Source: CAYSYY01 sp964576115 [NCBI: uncultured Gemmatimonadota bacterium]
GTDB lineage: Bacteria > Blakebacterota > Blakebacteria > Blakebacterales
DNA length: 19,159 bases
Direction: 5' to 3'
Assembly: GCA_964576115.1 (NCBI GenBank)
Contig: CAZNUA010000056.1
Coordinates: forward strand, 1-19,159
The position numbers and the translations under genes were made by a program. The notes beneath the pieces are model-generated. The model had not been told where the DNA came from, made no database searches, and worked only from the letters and a program-made list of their open reading frames with translations. The first letter of the stretch is position 1, and every line of letters starts with the position of its first letter. This document shows positions 7,111 through 16,261 of this stretch, in pieces.

Positions 7111-8430
7111 TCAGGTTGCAGCACTCCGAGGCGGACGCAGGACCAGGGCGATTCCGGCAGCCACCAGGCACGATACCCCGGCGATGATGAAGGGCGTGAG
7201 CCAGGCCCGGACGTCACCTCCCTGAGCGGCATCCTTGAACCAGCCGGCGATCTGCGGCCCGGCGATGCCGGCCACCCCGTAGGCCAGGAAGACCCAGCCG
7301 TAGTTGCGCCCCACGTTCCGGTTGCCGAAGAAGTCGGCTGTAGCGGCAGGGAAGAGCGCGAAATTGCCGCCGAAGTTGAAGCCGATGAACGAAGCGCCGA
7401 TGATCAACCCCGCGGCCGAACTTCCCAGCGTGAAGAAAAGCAGCATGATGACTCCCTGCAGAGTGCACATCAGCAGCAGGGAGAGCCGTCGGCCCAGTCG
7501 GTCGGAAACCGTTCCCCACACGATCCGTCCCAGGCCGTTGAGGATGGCGTACCAGGCCATGGCGGTGCCGGCGACTGTGCCGGCCGCGGCAGTCGAGGCG
7601 GCAGCCCCGCCGGCCTGCAGGGCGTCGATGCCGAAGAGCCGGATACAGTAGATCACCATCAGTCCGGCCAGGGCCGAGCCGGTGAACATCAGTACCAGCA
7701 TCCAGTACTGCGGGGTGCGCAGCATCTCCCGGCTGCTCAGTTCGACCGCGCCGTTGACCGCCCCGGTACTGTCGGGGGGTGGGGGCTCCCATCCTGCCGG
7801 TTGCCAGCCCTCGGGGGGATCGACCATGACCAGGCTCCCCAGCAGGACCAGCCCGGCGAAGACGATCCCGTAAATCACGAAGACGCTCTGCACTCCCGGC
7901 AGGCCGAAGAGGTGGGTGGTGTTGAGCAGACCCCCGAACCAGCTTCCCGCAAGCTTGACCCAGATGGTGGCCCCGAAACCGAAGCCGGCCACCGCCAGGC
8001 CGGTGACCATGCCCTTGCGGTCGGGGAACCACTTGACCCCGATCGCAATCGGCACCACATAGGCTAGGCCGATCCCGGCCCCGCCCACAAGGCCGATGCA
8101 GATCAGCTGGGCCGCGAAGGAGGTGCCGAGCAGGCCGCCGCCGACATACCCCAGGCCGAGCACGATGCCCCCGGCCACTGCCAGCTTCTGCAGCGAGATC
8201 CGGCTCTGCAGCCGTCCGGCCACGACCATGACGACGGCAAAGGAGGCCAGTCCGGCCGAGAAGACCCAGGCCGCCTGGCGGGCGCTGAAACCGTAGACGC
8301 CGCCCGCGGCCAGGGACAGGGTCAGCCGATCGGTGAACACACTCCAGGCATAGATCGCCCCCAGTGCCAGCTGGATGAGCACAGCGCCGGCAACCACCAG
8401 CCAGCGGTTCATGACCTTCTCGTTCGCCAT
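7111..8430 (-). CDS. MFS transporter of the OFA (oxalate/formate antiporter) family
   Basis: A 439-residue membrane protein with about 12 hydrophobic helices. Family marks: the first helix VVAGAVLIQLALGAIYAWSVF (12-32), the loop KWFPDRKGMVTGL (133-145) joining helices 4 and 5, a glycine-rich AGFGFGATIW segment, a Pro-rich central cytosolic loop (WQPAGWEPPPPDS), and the MFS motif GRIVWGTVSDRLGRR (301-315) in the second half. OFA members exchange or import small carboxylates such as oxalate or formate, but no decarboxylase, CoA-transferase or other pathway gene is adjacent, so the substrate cannot be named. The ATG at 8430 has a modest AAAGGG element upstream; an in-frame ATG six codons later is an alternative. 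The gene lies downstream of the tricorn gene on the same strand, about 200 bases away. Confidence 0.88.
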   Translation of the reverse strand: MANEKVMNRWLVVAGAVLIQLALGAIYAWSVFTDRLTLSLAAGGVYGFSARQAAWVFSAGLASFAVVMVVAGRLQSRISLQKLAVAGGIVLGLGYVGGGLLGTSFAAQLICIGLVGGAGIGLAYVVPIAIGVKWFPDRKGMVTGLAVAGFGFGATIWVKLAGSWFGGLLNTTHLFGLPGVQSVFVIYGIVFAGLVLLGSLVMVDPPEGWQPAGWEPPPPDSTGAVNGAVELSSREMLRTPQYWMLVLMFTGSALAGLMVIYCIRLFGIDALQAGGAAASTAAAGTVAGTAMAWYAILNGLGRIVWGTVSDRLGRRLSLLLMCTLQGVIMLLFFTLGSSAAGLIIGASFIGFNFGGNFALFPAATADFFGNRNVGRNYGWVFLAYGVAGIAGPQIAGWFKDAAQGGDVRAWLTPFIIAGVSCLVAAGIALVLRPPRSAAT

Positions 8431-8594
8431 CGTGGGAGCCCTTTCGGGGATGCCGTTCTTCAGGGATGCAATTCGGGCGAACCCAAGGTAGTGAGCGATC
8501 GGATTGAACTCAACCGGAACGCCGGCCGGGGGCAGACCCGACCGGCGTCTCGACGGTTCGTATGACCGAGCGCGCCCGCTCTGATCGCACGGAG

Positions 8595-8614
8595 GGCCTG
8601 CCCGATTGCAGGCC
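8595..8614 (-). terminator. GC-rich hairpin after the tricorn gene
   Basis: GGCCTGC (8595-8601) and GCAGGCC (8608-8614) form a perfect 7-bp stem around a six-base loop, about 15 bases beyond the tricorn stop. No T-tract follows on the minus strand, so it is at best a hairpin-only terminator or transcript-stabilising structure. Confidence 0.4.
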
Positions 8615-8628
8615 GAAGTATCCGATCC

Positions 8629-11600
8629 CTACCGTTCCTCCGGCCCTTCCTGAGGCGGCGGGTAACGGAAGCGGCGGTCGGGGTAGGGCGGCGGTGGCGG
8701 CACCTCGCGCGGATCCTCGGCGATCCGTTCGAGCAGGTAGTCGATGGCTGCCTGCAATTGGGCATCGGAACCGTTGAAAGTGGCGTGGGGCAGGTTATCC
8801 ACCTCCATGTCGGGGACCACGCCGATCTGCTCGATCAGCCATTCTCCCTCGGGCCCGTAGACGCCGTCCATCGGGGCGCGAGCCAGGCCGCCGTCGCTCA
8901 GCCGGTTCGACGAACTCAGCCAGATTTCCCCGCCCCAGGTACGCATGCCGATCACCGGGCCCAACCCGAGCCGGCGGAATCCTTCGGCAAAGGCCTCACC
9001 ATCAGAGGCGGTGTTCTGGTCGACCAGCACCACCATGTACCCGCGGAAGGCGTAGTGCATGTTCCAGGTCGGCTGTCCCGCCCGGTCCTTCCAGTACATC
9101 CACGCCTTGCGCATCAGCTTCTCCAGGATGAAGCTGTCGATGTTGCCGCCGCTGTTGCGACGCACATCCACGATCAGACCGGGGCGATTGAAGACCGGGT
9201 AGAAGTTGCGGTACCACTCGGTCAGATTACCGCCGCCCATCGCCCGCAGGTGCACGTAGCCGATCTGTCCCTCACTCTGCTCCTCGACCTCGAGCCGGCG
9301 GGTGTACTCCCAGTCGCTGTAGCGCAGCCCCGACTCGCTTCTGAGCGGTTCGACGATCACCTGGCGCCGGTCGCCGGTGCGGCCCGAACGCAGGCCGAGT
9401 AGAACCTGTCGGCCCGCCGAGTTGCGGAGCAGGTTGCCGATGTCGAACGCCTCCAGGGTGCTCACCCCGTCGATCGTCTCGATGATATCGCCGGCTTCGA
9501 TGGCCAGATAGGGATCGGCCAGCGGCGAGCGTTCGTCGGGGTAATCGGGATCGGATCGATAGATGTAGTCGATCCGGTAGCCGCCCGCTGCGGGATCCTT
9601 GAAAAGCCGGGCGCCCAGCGAGGCAACGCTGACGTCGTCGGGATCCTGGCGGACATCGCCGCCCCGCACGCTGGTGTGCAGGGCCGAGAGTTCCCCGACG
9701 ACCCGCCCGATGAGATCGGAGAGTTCGTTACGCGTGGTGACCCGGTCTATGAGCGGCAGGTACTTGTCGCGCACCCCTTCCCAGTCCACGTTGTGCATCC
9801 CCGGGTCGTAGAAGTAGTCCCGCTCGAGACGCCAGGCGTCGATGAAGATCTGCCGCCAGTCCTCACGCACGTCGATCGAAAAGGCCCAACCGCTCAGGTC
9901 GATCCGGTTGTCGGCCAGATTGTTGGCCCGCTGCGGGCGGGCGTTGATCACCGAGATGTTGCTCCCCTGGCGGATCATCATCCGCGACCGGTCGGCGGAG
10001 AGTTCGTAGGAACCTGTCCCGCTGGCGACCTCGACCGGTTCGGGATCGTCGTTGTCGATGGCGAGCGCCATCAGGGACGTTCCCGACTGGCCCCGGGATA
10101 CCCAGTAGAGGGCATTGCGACCCGCTGCCAGGGAACTGTAGTTGCCCGACGGGACCGGTACCTGGTCGATCCGGGCCATCAGGCCTTCGACGTCGATGCG
10201 CACGGGGACCGGTTCGTCACCCCGCTCGCGTTCTTCACCGGCGGGTTCGGAGTAGAGTTCATCATCGGGGCGGAAGGGCGAGCGCAGACCCGACCGCAGC
10301 GCCACGTGGAAGATCTCCATCTGGCGGTCGAAGTAGGGTTCGGGCTGGCGGGTGCCCCACGGGCTGCTGACCGAGGAGCGCAGATTCCGGTCCGAGAGGA
10401 AGTAGAGGAAGTCGCCGTCGGCGTCCCAGCTCGCGCTGAAGCTGTTCACCCGGTCGCTGGTGACCGGGATCGTGGTACGTTCCTGCGTGTCGTACAGCAC
10501 GATCTGCCGGAACGAATTCAGGGCCGTCATGCTGTAGGCCAGCCAGCGGCTGTCAGGGGACCAGGCCAGGTCGCTGGCACCCTCCTGGTTCAGCGAGATC
10601 CGGCGCTGGCGACCCGATTCGACCTCCAGGAGCCAGAGATTGCGGTTGTTGTCGGCGTAAGCGATCCGTTCCCCGTCGGGGGAGGGCACTCCCTGAAACC
10701 GGAGCACCTCGCCGTCATCGGTCAGAGGCTCATCGGGGCCGATCCCATCGGCGGGCAGGGTGACGAACTCCAGCTCGCCCGATTCGTCCGAGAGGCCCAG
10801 CAGCCGTTCTCCGTCGGGCATGAACACCACGTCACGGAAGCGAACGCCGTCCTTGCGTGAGGCGCGGACGAGGCGCCCGCTTCCCGCCGGAGCCACGAAG
10901 ACCCGGCCCCGGGCGGTCAGGACCACGCTCTCCCCCTCGGGGTGCAGGTGCACCGACGTCAGGAACTGCTGGGGATCGTCCTCCCACCTCTCGCGGAGCT
11001 GATCGAAGTCCGAGGCCAGCGTGATCGGGATGAGACTCGACCGGTCCGAGGCGATATCGTAGAGCCAGAGATCCGCACCCAGGTTGTAGACGATCCGTCC
11101 GTCGGAGAGATCGGGCCACTTCACATCCCAGCCGCTGTGCCGGGTGTGCTGCCGTACGTCACTCCCGTCTGCGGCCATCGACCAGATGTTCATGGTCCCG
11201 TCCCGGTCGGTGACGAAGTACACCCGGTCTCGCCACCACATCGGCGAGTGGCTTTCACCGTCATAGTCGCCGGTGAGTTCGACCGCTTCATCCATGCCGG
11301 CGCCGAACGTCCACACGTCACGGGCCGTGCCGCCCGTGTAGCGTCTGGTGACGTTGTTGTGAAAGGCGGGCCGAACGAAGTAGAGGGTGCGTCCCGGGCC
11401 GTCGTACGTGGCCTCGCTGGCGGTCGAGAGCGGGACAACTTCCCGGGTGCCATCCTCGAGATCGACGATGGCCAGCTGGGGCACCGGGAGGGTGGCGTAG
11501 TGGGTCGTCTCATAGACCAGGCGACCGTCGGGAGTCCAGGCGGTGGCGATCGAGCTTTCCGATTCATAGCTGCGTCGCACCGGTGCTCCGCCCGTGATCG

Positions 11601-11919
11601 GCATCGTGTAGACCTCGGCCGGTCCTTCATAACGGGCCGTGAAGGCTACCAGGCTGCCATCAGGTGAGATGACCGGGTCGGTTTCCTCTTCGGCATGGGT
11701 GGTCAGGCGTCGGGCCAGACCGCCGGCACTGGAAACGCACCACAGGTCGCCCTCGGCGGCAAAAACGATGGTCTCACCGTGCAGGGCGGGGAACCGGTAA
11801 TAGCCCGGGCGGCCCTGCTGCCGGGATTGGGCTGTTGCCACGACCGGGCCTGCCAGTGAAATGAGCGCGAACAGGATGAGACCGGTCAGGCAGATCGTGC
11901 GGGATCGGGATCGGAACAT
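8629..11919 (-). CDS. Exported tricorn-type S41 peptidase with propeller and PDZ domains
   Basis: A protein of about 1096 residues (numbers below use the longer form starting four codons earlier at 11931). A signal peptide (about 13-34) ends near ATAQS. Two beta-propellers follow, with PD40/TolB-like repeats such as DPVISPDGSLVAFTA and ASDLAWSPDSRWLAY: propeller one about 40-330, propeller two about 325-670. Then come the C1 domain, a PDZ domain (about 765-860) and the S41 core. The tricorn catalytic residues align: His752 in GELSALHTS, Ser976-Asp977 in NTASDGEAF, and Glu1034 in LIEQIGVVPD. The Ser-Glu spacing equals that of archaeal tricorn (965/1023). It should degrade peptides in the periplasm or outside. 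The C-terminal 25 residues are proline-rich (PPPPPYPD...PPPQ). I favour the ATG at 11919 because AGGT sits six bases before it; the ATG at 11931 has no such site. Confidence 0.92.
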   Translation of the reverse strand: MFRSRSRTICLTGLILFALISLAGPVVATAQSRQQGRPGYYRFPALHGETIVFAAEGDLWCVSSAGGLARRLTTHAEEETDPVISPDGSLVAFTARYEGPAEVYTMPITGGAPVRRSYESESSIATAWTPDGRLVYETTHYATLPVPQLAIVDLEDGTREVVPLSTASEATYDGPGRTLYFVRPAFHNNVTRRYTGGTARDVWTFGAGMDEAVELTGDYDGESHSPMWWRDRVYFVTDRDGTMNIWSMAADGSDVRQHTRHSGWDVKWPDLSDGRIVYNLGADLWLYDIASDRSSLIPITLASDFDQLRERWEDDPQQFLTSVHLHPEGESVVLTARGRVFVAPAGSGRLVRASRKDGVRFRDVVFMPDGERLLGLSDESGELEFVTLPADGIGPDEPLTDDGEVLRFQGVPSPDGERIAYADNNRNLWLLEVESGRQRRISLNQEGASDLAWSPDSRWLAYSMTALNSFRQIVLYDTQERTTIPVTSDRVNSFSASWDADGDFLYFLSDRNLRSSVSSPWGTRQPEPYFDRQMEIFHVALRSGLRSPFRPDDELYSEPAGEERERGDEPVPVRIDVEGLMARIDQVPVPSGNYSSLAAGRNALYWVSRGQSGTSLMALAIDNDDPEPVEVASGTGSYELSADRSRMMIRQGSNISVINARPQRANNLADNRIDLSGWAFSIDVREDWRQIFIDAWRLERDYFYDPGMHNVDWEGVRDKYLPLIDRVTTRNELSDLIGRVVGELSALHTSVRGGDVRQDPDDVSVASLGARLFKDPAAGGYRIDYIYRSDPDYPDERSPLADPYLAIEAGDIIETIDGVSTLEAFDIGNLLRNSAGRQVLLGLRSGRTGDRRQVIVEPLRSESGLRYSDWEYTRRLEVEEQSEGQIGYVHLRAMGGGNLTEWYRNFYPVFNRPGLIVDVRRNSGGNIDSFILEKLMRKAWMYWKDRAGQPTWNMHYAFRGYMVVLVDQNTASDGEAFAEGFRRLGLGPVIGMRTWGGEIWLSSSNRLSDGGLARAPMDGVYGPEGEWLIEQIGVVPDMEVDNLPHATFNGSDAQLQAAIDYLLERIAEDPREVPPPPPYPDRRFRYPPPQEGPEER

Positions 11920-11954
11920 GACATACCTCATTTGCGTGCGTGGAGACTGATGGC

Positions 11955-12026
11955 CGGAACAGGTGAACTGCGGAACAGGTCATTCACATTCATGCCGCAT
12001 TGTAGCAACCCTATTCAGAATGTGAA
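11955..12026. promoter_or_regulatory. Repeats in the tricorn/PD40 divergent region
   Basis: CGGAACAGGT is repeated directly at 11955-11964 and 11971-11980. Next to it, TTCACATTC (11983-11991) and GAATGTGAA (12018-12026) form a perfect 9-bp inverted repeat 26 bases apart. These sit 35-110 bases upstream of the tricorn gene and may be regulator sites or flank its promoter. The rest of the 294-base divergent gap (to 12213) shows nothing else I recognise except the ribosome binding site of the next gene. Confidence 0.4.
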
Positions 12027-12213
12027 ATTCGCTCCTTGGGCCTTCAGTGGGCGCTGCCAGGCGAAGGCTCAGCGAGAATCCCCCTCCGGTATAGCGTAAC
12101 TCCGTCGTGTCTGCTCCGTATGAGGAAGGAACAACAGAACGGTGACTCCCGGATCGATGCCTGTACTTTCTGGATATCGCATATTCGGGGCTGTGAACGG
12201 AGGGAATCAGACG

Positions 12214-13110
12214 ATGACCGCACGGGCGACGCTGGCGGGTATTCTGTTGACCGGGGTTTTCCTGTCACAGCTGAACGCGCAGGAGGTGGAATTCCTGGAC
12301 GTGGCCGGTCCCTATCTCGGTCAGAATCCACCGGGGAATGTGCCCGAGATTTTTGCCCCCGGTATCATATCGGTCGACGAAAATTTCGAGCACAGCGCGG
12401 CCGCCGTTTCCCATGACGGCCGTGAGATCTTCTGGTGCACCAACGTCGACTGGTATACCGAACACAGACAGCAGGGGATGCTACGTCTGTATTACTCGGA
12501 GATGATCGACGGACGATGGACTGCCCCCCGGATTGTACCGTTCACCGACGAGAGCGTGGAAAGGCCGATGTTTTCCCCCGACGGGAACAGTCTCTACTTC
12601 GAGAAGATCCGCGCGCCCGATCAGGTGGACAACATGGATATCTTTGTCGTCCACCGCACCGGCGACGGCTGGTCGGAGCCGGTTCCGGTATCGTCGCTGA
12701 TCAATTCGCCGGCCATCGAACGGCTGCATTGCGTGGCCGGTGACGGCTCTCTCTATTTCGCCCGGGATCCCTTCACCAGCCGGGAAGAGATATTCGTGTC
12801 CCGGCTCGCAGACGGGGAGTTCACCGAGCCGGAAGAACTGGGTGAGAGTTTCAACTCCGAGGCCGGCGAACTGGCCCTGATCCTCTCACCCGATGAGAGC
12901 TTCATGCTGATCGATGTCATGAACGATCACTACACCAGCGATCTGTACGTGTCCTATCGCAATGCCGATGGATCGTGGTCGGAGCGTGTCAGGACTCCCT
13001 ACGAGTGCGGCGGATTCCTCTCTCTGTCAACCGACGGCCGGTATCTGTTTCTGCTGGGGGAGGGTATCTGCTGGGTCAGCACCGCCTTCGTGGAGGATCT
13101 GAGGCCGTAG
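12214..13110 (+). CDS. Secreted PD40-repeat beta-propeller protein
   Basis: A 298-residue protein. The chosen ATG has GGAGGGA about nine bases upstream and begins a good signal peptide (MTARATLAGILLTGVFL..., cleavage near LNAQ, residue 22); a longer in-frame start at 12142 would bury this signal. After the signal comes GPYLGQNPPGNVPEIFAPGIIS, a recurrent opening of PD40 family exported proteins. Repeats of the form S-x-D-G-x-x-(I/L)-(Y/F)-F follow: VSHDGREIFW, FSPDGNSLYFEK, GDGSLYFARD, LSPDESFMLI and STDGRYLFLL, about five blades. Such proteins are binding modules rather than recognised enzymes. It is divergent from the tricorn gene, whose own N-terminus uses the same repeat type, so a common role in surface peptide handling is possible but unproven. 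It converges with the second ADOP gene about 80 bases on. Confidence 0.8.
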   Translation: MTARATLAGILLTGVFLSQLNAQEVEFLDVAGPYLGQNPPGNVPEIFAPGIISVDENFEHSAAAVSHDGREIFWCTNVDWYTEHRQQGMLRLYYSEMIDGRWTAPRIVPFTDESVERPMFSPDGNSLYFEKIRAPDQVDNMDIFVVHRTGDGWSEPVPVSSLINSPAIERLHCVAGDGSLYFARDPFTSREEIFVSRLADGEFTEPEELGESFNSEAGELALILSPDESFMLIDVMNDHYTSDLYVSYRNADGSWSERVRTPYECGGFLSLSTDGRYLFLLGEGICWVSTAFVEDLRP

Positions 13111-13192
13111 TGCCCTGAGTCACATATTCGTTGTCATTCGTGTTGCTGGACTGCAGGTGAGTAAACACGGTCATATTCCCGGTAATAGCCGT

Positions 13193-15913
13193 CTATTCGC
13201 TCCGCAGTACCGCCACCGGGTCGAGTCGGGTGATCCGGTGGGCCGGGAGCAGGGCGGCCAACCAGGCTACACCGGTCAGGAGCAGGGCGGTTGAAAGGAA
13301 AGTCGCCGGGTCGGTCGTCGAGACGCCGTAGACGAGTCCGGCGAGAAGGCGGGCAAGAGCCGCCGCCCCGGCCAGACCGAGCCCGATCCCGATCAGCACG
13401 GTTCCCATGCTCTCCCGTACGATACCCGCTCGCACCCGGGCCACGGTCGCGCCCAGGGCCAGTCTGATGCCCAGCTCGCGCGTGCGCAGGCTGATGGCGT
13501 AGGCGACGATTCCGAACACGCCCACCGCAGCCACGATCACAGCCACGGCCGCGAAAAGCCCCAGCAGCAGGGCGGCCGACCGTTCGGCGCCGATCGAGGC
13601 GCCGGTGACTTCGTCGAGGGCGTGGATGTCGAACAGGGGCAGGTCGGGATCCATCTCGTGAACAAGGGCTCGCACAGCAGGGAGCAGGGCGTAGGGATCA
13701 CCGCGAGTACGCGCGATGAAGGTCATGTAGGTGCGGTAGGAGAGATTGTAGTAGGGGGCGTAGAGCACAGCCGGGGTTTCATGCTCGCGCAACCCGTGAA
13801 CCTGCACGTCCCGCGCGACACCGACGATTTCTGAAGGCGGAATGAGCGGGTCGTCGGGGACGCCGATGGTGACCCGTTTGCCGAGGGGATCCTCATCGGG
13901 CCAGAAGTGCCGGGCCAGACTTTCGTTGATGACGACCACCGGCCTTTCGAAGGATCGGTCGTCGGATTCGAAACCCCGGCCCGCGATGAGGGGAATCTGC
14001 ATGGTCTCGAAGTAGCCGGGGGTGATCGAACGGTAGGCGATCATGGGAGGGCTGGCGTTGTCGCTGGCACTGCGTCCCTCGATGTTGAGCCAGGCGCCGT
14101 GGCGGTCCCCCGAGGTGGGGATGATTTCGCTGGCGGCGACCGAGACCGTGCCGGGCAGGCGGCCGAGGCGGTCCAGGACCTCATCAAAGAAAGCCACCCG
14201 TTGAGCATAGGCGGTATATCGGCTGGTCGGCAGAGTCACCTCGAAGGTCAGGGTGTCGCGGTCATTGAATCCGGGATCGATACCGTGAAGGCGGGTAAGG
14301 GTGTTCACCATCAGGCCGGCCCCGATGAGCAGGATGGTCGCCAGAGCGACCTCGGTTACGATCAGGAGTCGGCGGATGACACTGGTCCGCTTGTCGCCCG
14401 CCGTGCGGCGCAGCATCCCTCCGGCGGATTCCTCGGGCAGGTTCAGAGCCGGGACGATCCCGAAGCCCAGACCGGCCAGCAGGCTCAAGACCAGGCAGAA
14501 GGCGAGCACGGGAGCGTGCAGGCCGATCTGACCGACCCGGGGGATGTCGCCGGGCAGGGTCGAGAGCAGCAGGTGCAGCAGGACGACACCGAAACCGATG
14601 CCGGCCGCCGCCCCCAGCAAACCCAGTACGCCCCCCTCGGTCAGCATCTGGCGCAGGAGCCGGCCGCGCGAAGCGCCCAGGGCCAGGCGGGCAGCGACTT
14701 CGTGCCGCCGGCGGGCCGCCCGGGCCAGCAACAGGTTGGCCAGGTTCCCGCAGACGATGAGCAGCACGAAAGCGACCGCGCCCATGAGAACGAGCAGGCG
14801 CATCTCGACGCCGGCGACGAGGTGATGGCGCAGGCTGATCAGATGCAGCTCGGTCCGCTCGTTGACCATCGGGTCGGCTTCACGCAGGTGGGTTTCGAGG
14901 GCCTCGAGTTCGGCTCGGCTCTGCTCGAGGGTGACGCCGTCGGCCAGGCGGGCGACGACCGAGAGCATGGTCTGGGTGCGCACGGTCAGGAACGCATCGG
15001 AGTACCGGCCGGCGATCCAGAGGGCGGCCTCTTCGTCGGGAAAGTGGAAGGTCGGCGGCATGACGCCGACGACAGGCAGGGTCATGCCGTCCACGGTAAT
15101 GGTGAGATCGTCGATGTCGGGTTCGTCGGCGAAGAGCGTACGCCAGGTGTCATGGCTCAGAACTACAGCCAGTTCAGAAGCCGGACCGGTATCATCGCGG
15201 GTGAAGGTGCGCCCGACGAAGGCCGGGACTTCGAGGACGTCGAAAATCGAATCGATGCAGAAGATCACGGTTACCAGACGGGGCTCGCCGCGGCCGGTCA
15301 CGGTCATGTCGGCGGCTTGAAAGGCCGCCATGGCCGAGTAAGAGGTCGAGAGGTCGCGCAGGTCGGCGTAATTACCGGGGGAGGTAGGCATCAAACCGCC
15401 GGTCTCGTTGAGATGCCAGAGGGTCGCGAGCCGGTCCGGTTCGTGGTAGCCGAGCGGTTTGATCAGCACGCCGTGCACGACACTGAAGATGGCGGTGTTC
15501 GCACCCACTCCGAGTCCGAGGGTCAGGATAGCCACGGCCAGGAAGCCGGGGCTGCGGCGCAGGGTGCGCAGGCTGAAGCGGAGATCCTGAAGCAGGTCGG
15601 CGGCCAGACTACCGGCCGGGCGCCGGACTCGTATCATTTCTTCGGAGTGCTGCAACCGGCGTTCGGCACCAGGGGTGCGGCGCGAGCGACGGGAGCGCAC
15701 GATCCGGTCCGCCAGGTCACCGTGATCAACCACAACCGCCCGGGCCTGCTCCTCGGCCTCGGCGGGTGATGCCCCCCCAGCCAGGGCGTCCTGATAGGTC
15801 TGCTCCAACTCCAGAGCCAGTTCCTCGATGACTCGCCGACGGTATCCATCCTCGAGCTCGGTGAGAGGCAGAAGAGTTGCGAGGTAACCGGCCCAGTCAG
15901 GCATCTCAGGCAT
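13193..15913 (-). CDS. ADOP-type MacB/FtsX ABC transporter permease (module 2)
   Basis: A 906-residue membrane protein with the same duplicated MacB_PCD-FtsX plan as the first ADOP but a different cytosolic prefix. Residues 1-75 form a helical, acidic HAAS-like permease prefix (LTELEDGYRRRVIEELALELEQTY...AEEQARAVVVDHGDLADRI). LLQDLRFSLRTLRRSPGF then leads into the first membrane helix (LAVAILTLGLGVGANTAIF). FtsX cores 'EVAARLALGASRGRLLRQMLTEG' and 'ELGIRLALGATVARVRAGI' appear in each half, and the protein ends HRITRLDPVAVLRSE. Its start overlaps the padR stop by eight bases (ATG at 15913; an ATG three codons later at 15904 is also possible), so translation is likely coupled. No ATPase is adjacent. 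Substrate unknown. Confidence 0.92.
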   Translation of the reverse strand: MPEMPDWAGYLATLLPLTELEDGYRRRVIEELALELEQTYQDALAGGASPAEAEEQARAVVVDHGDLADRIVRSRRSRRTPGAERRLQHSEEMIRVRRPAGSLAADLLQDLRFSLRTLRRSPGFLAVAILTLGLGVGANTAIFSVVHGVLIKPLGYHEPDRLATLWHLNETGGLMPTSPGNYADLRDLSTSYSAMAAFQAADMTVTGRGEPRLVTVIFCIDSIFDVLEVPAFVGRTFTRDDTGPASELAVVLSHDTWRTLFADEPDIDDLTITVDGMTLPVVGVMPPTFHFPDEEAALWIAGRYSDAFLTVRTQTMLSVVARLADGVTLEQSRAELEALETHLREADPMVNERTELHLISLRHHLVAGVEMRLLVLMGAVAFVLLIVCGNLANLLLARAARRRHEVAARLALGASRGRLLRQMLTEGGVLGLLGAAAGIGFGVVLLHLLLSTLPGDIPRVGQIGLHAPVLAFCLVLSLLAGLGFGIVPALNLPEESAGGMLRRTAGDKRTSVIRRLLIVTEVALATILLIGAGLMVNTLTRLHGIDPGFNDRDTLTFEVTLPTSRYTAYAQRVAFFDEVLDRLGRLPGTVSVAASEIIPTSGDRHGAWLNIEGRSASDNASPPMIAYRSITPGYFETMQIPLIAGRGFESDDRSFERPVVVINESLARHFWPDEDPLGKRVTIGVPDDPLIPPSEIVGVARDVQVHGLREHETPAVLYAPYYNLSYRTYMTFIARTRGDPYALLPAVRALVHEMDPDLPLFDIHALDEVTGASIGAERSAALLLGLFAAVAVIVAAVGVFGIVAYAISLRTRELGIRLALGATVARVRAGIVRESMGTVLIGIGLGLAGAAALARLLAGLVYGVSTTDPATFLSTALLLTGVAWLAALLPAHRITRLDPVAVLRSE

Positions 15914-16238
15914 TGCCCGGCTCCACGATGGCGTTGACGGCGTCGATATACTCGACCCAGGTCCGACGGCGGGTGGTGAGTGCCTTACGGCCCCTGGCCG
16001 TCAGGCTGTAGAAACAGCGTCGGCGCTGGCCCTGCTTCTCGACCCAGCGGCCCTTCAGCCAGCCCTTTTCCTCCATGGCGTAAAGGGTGGGGTAGAGGGT
16101 CGAGGCCGAAAAGGAGAGGCGCTCGTCGGAGAGGCTGCGGATCAGCTTGCCGATCTCGTAGCCGTGCCGGGGCTGGTGCTCGAGCAGCGAGAGAATGAGC
16201 AGTTCGATGTTTCCCTTCTTTAGATCGGGCGTGAACAT
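15906..16238 (-). CDS. PadR family transcriptional regulator (module 2)
   Basis: A 110-residue winged-helix protein: KKGNIELLILSLLEHQPRHGYEIGKLI is the classical PadR N-terminus (L-x-L-L-x-x-x-P-x-H-G-Y-E-I). FSASTLYPTLYAMEEKGWL is the recognition helix, and the wing is RWVEKQGQRRRCFYSLTARGRKAL. It probably represses its own operon, which also contains the overlapping ADOP permease. I chose the second ATG (16236-16238) because GGAGG sits five bases before it; the first ATG at 16250 would add four residues (MEAP) and has no such site. It belongs to a different PadR subtype from module 1 (longer linker, 'ASTLYPTL' rather than 'SGTIYPAL'). Confidence 0.9.
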   Translation of the reverse strand: MFTPDLKKGNIELLILSLLEHQPRHGYEIGKLIRSLSDERLSFSASTLYPTLYAMEEKGWLKGRWVEKQGQRRRCFYSLTARGRKALTTRRRTWVEYIDAVNAIVEPGNA

Positions 16239-16261
16239 AGGCGCCTCCATAGTTCTGCTGT

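Noticed and set aside
9676-10860. A 394-codon plus-strand open frame inside the tricorn gene
   Set aside because: Fully antisense to a clearly coding propeller region, no recognisable domain or ribosome binding site.
13907-15769. A 620-codon open frame on the plus strand antisense to the second ADOP permease
   Set aside because: It mirrors the codon periodicity of the ADOP gene, is composed of low-complexity Gly/Gln/Asp/Arg sequence, and shows no family motif; a GC-driven antisense shadow.
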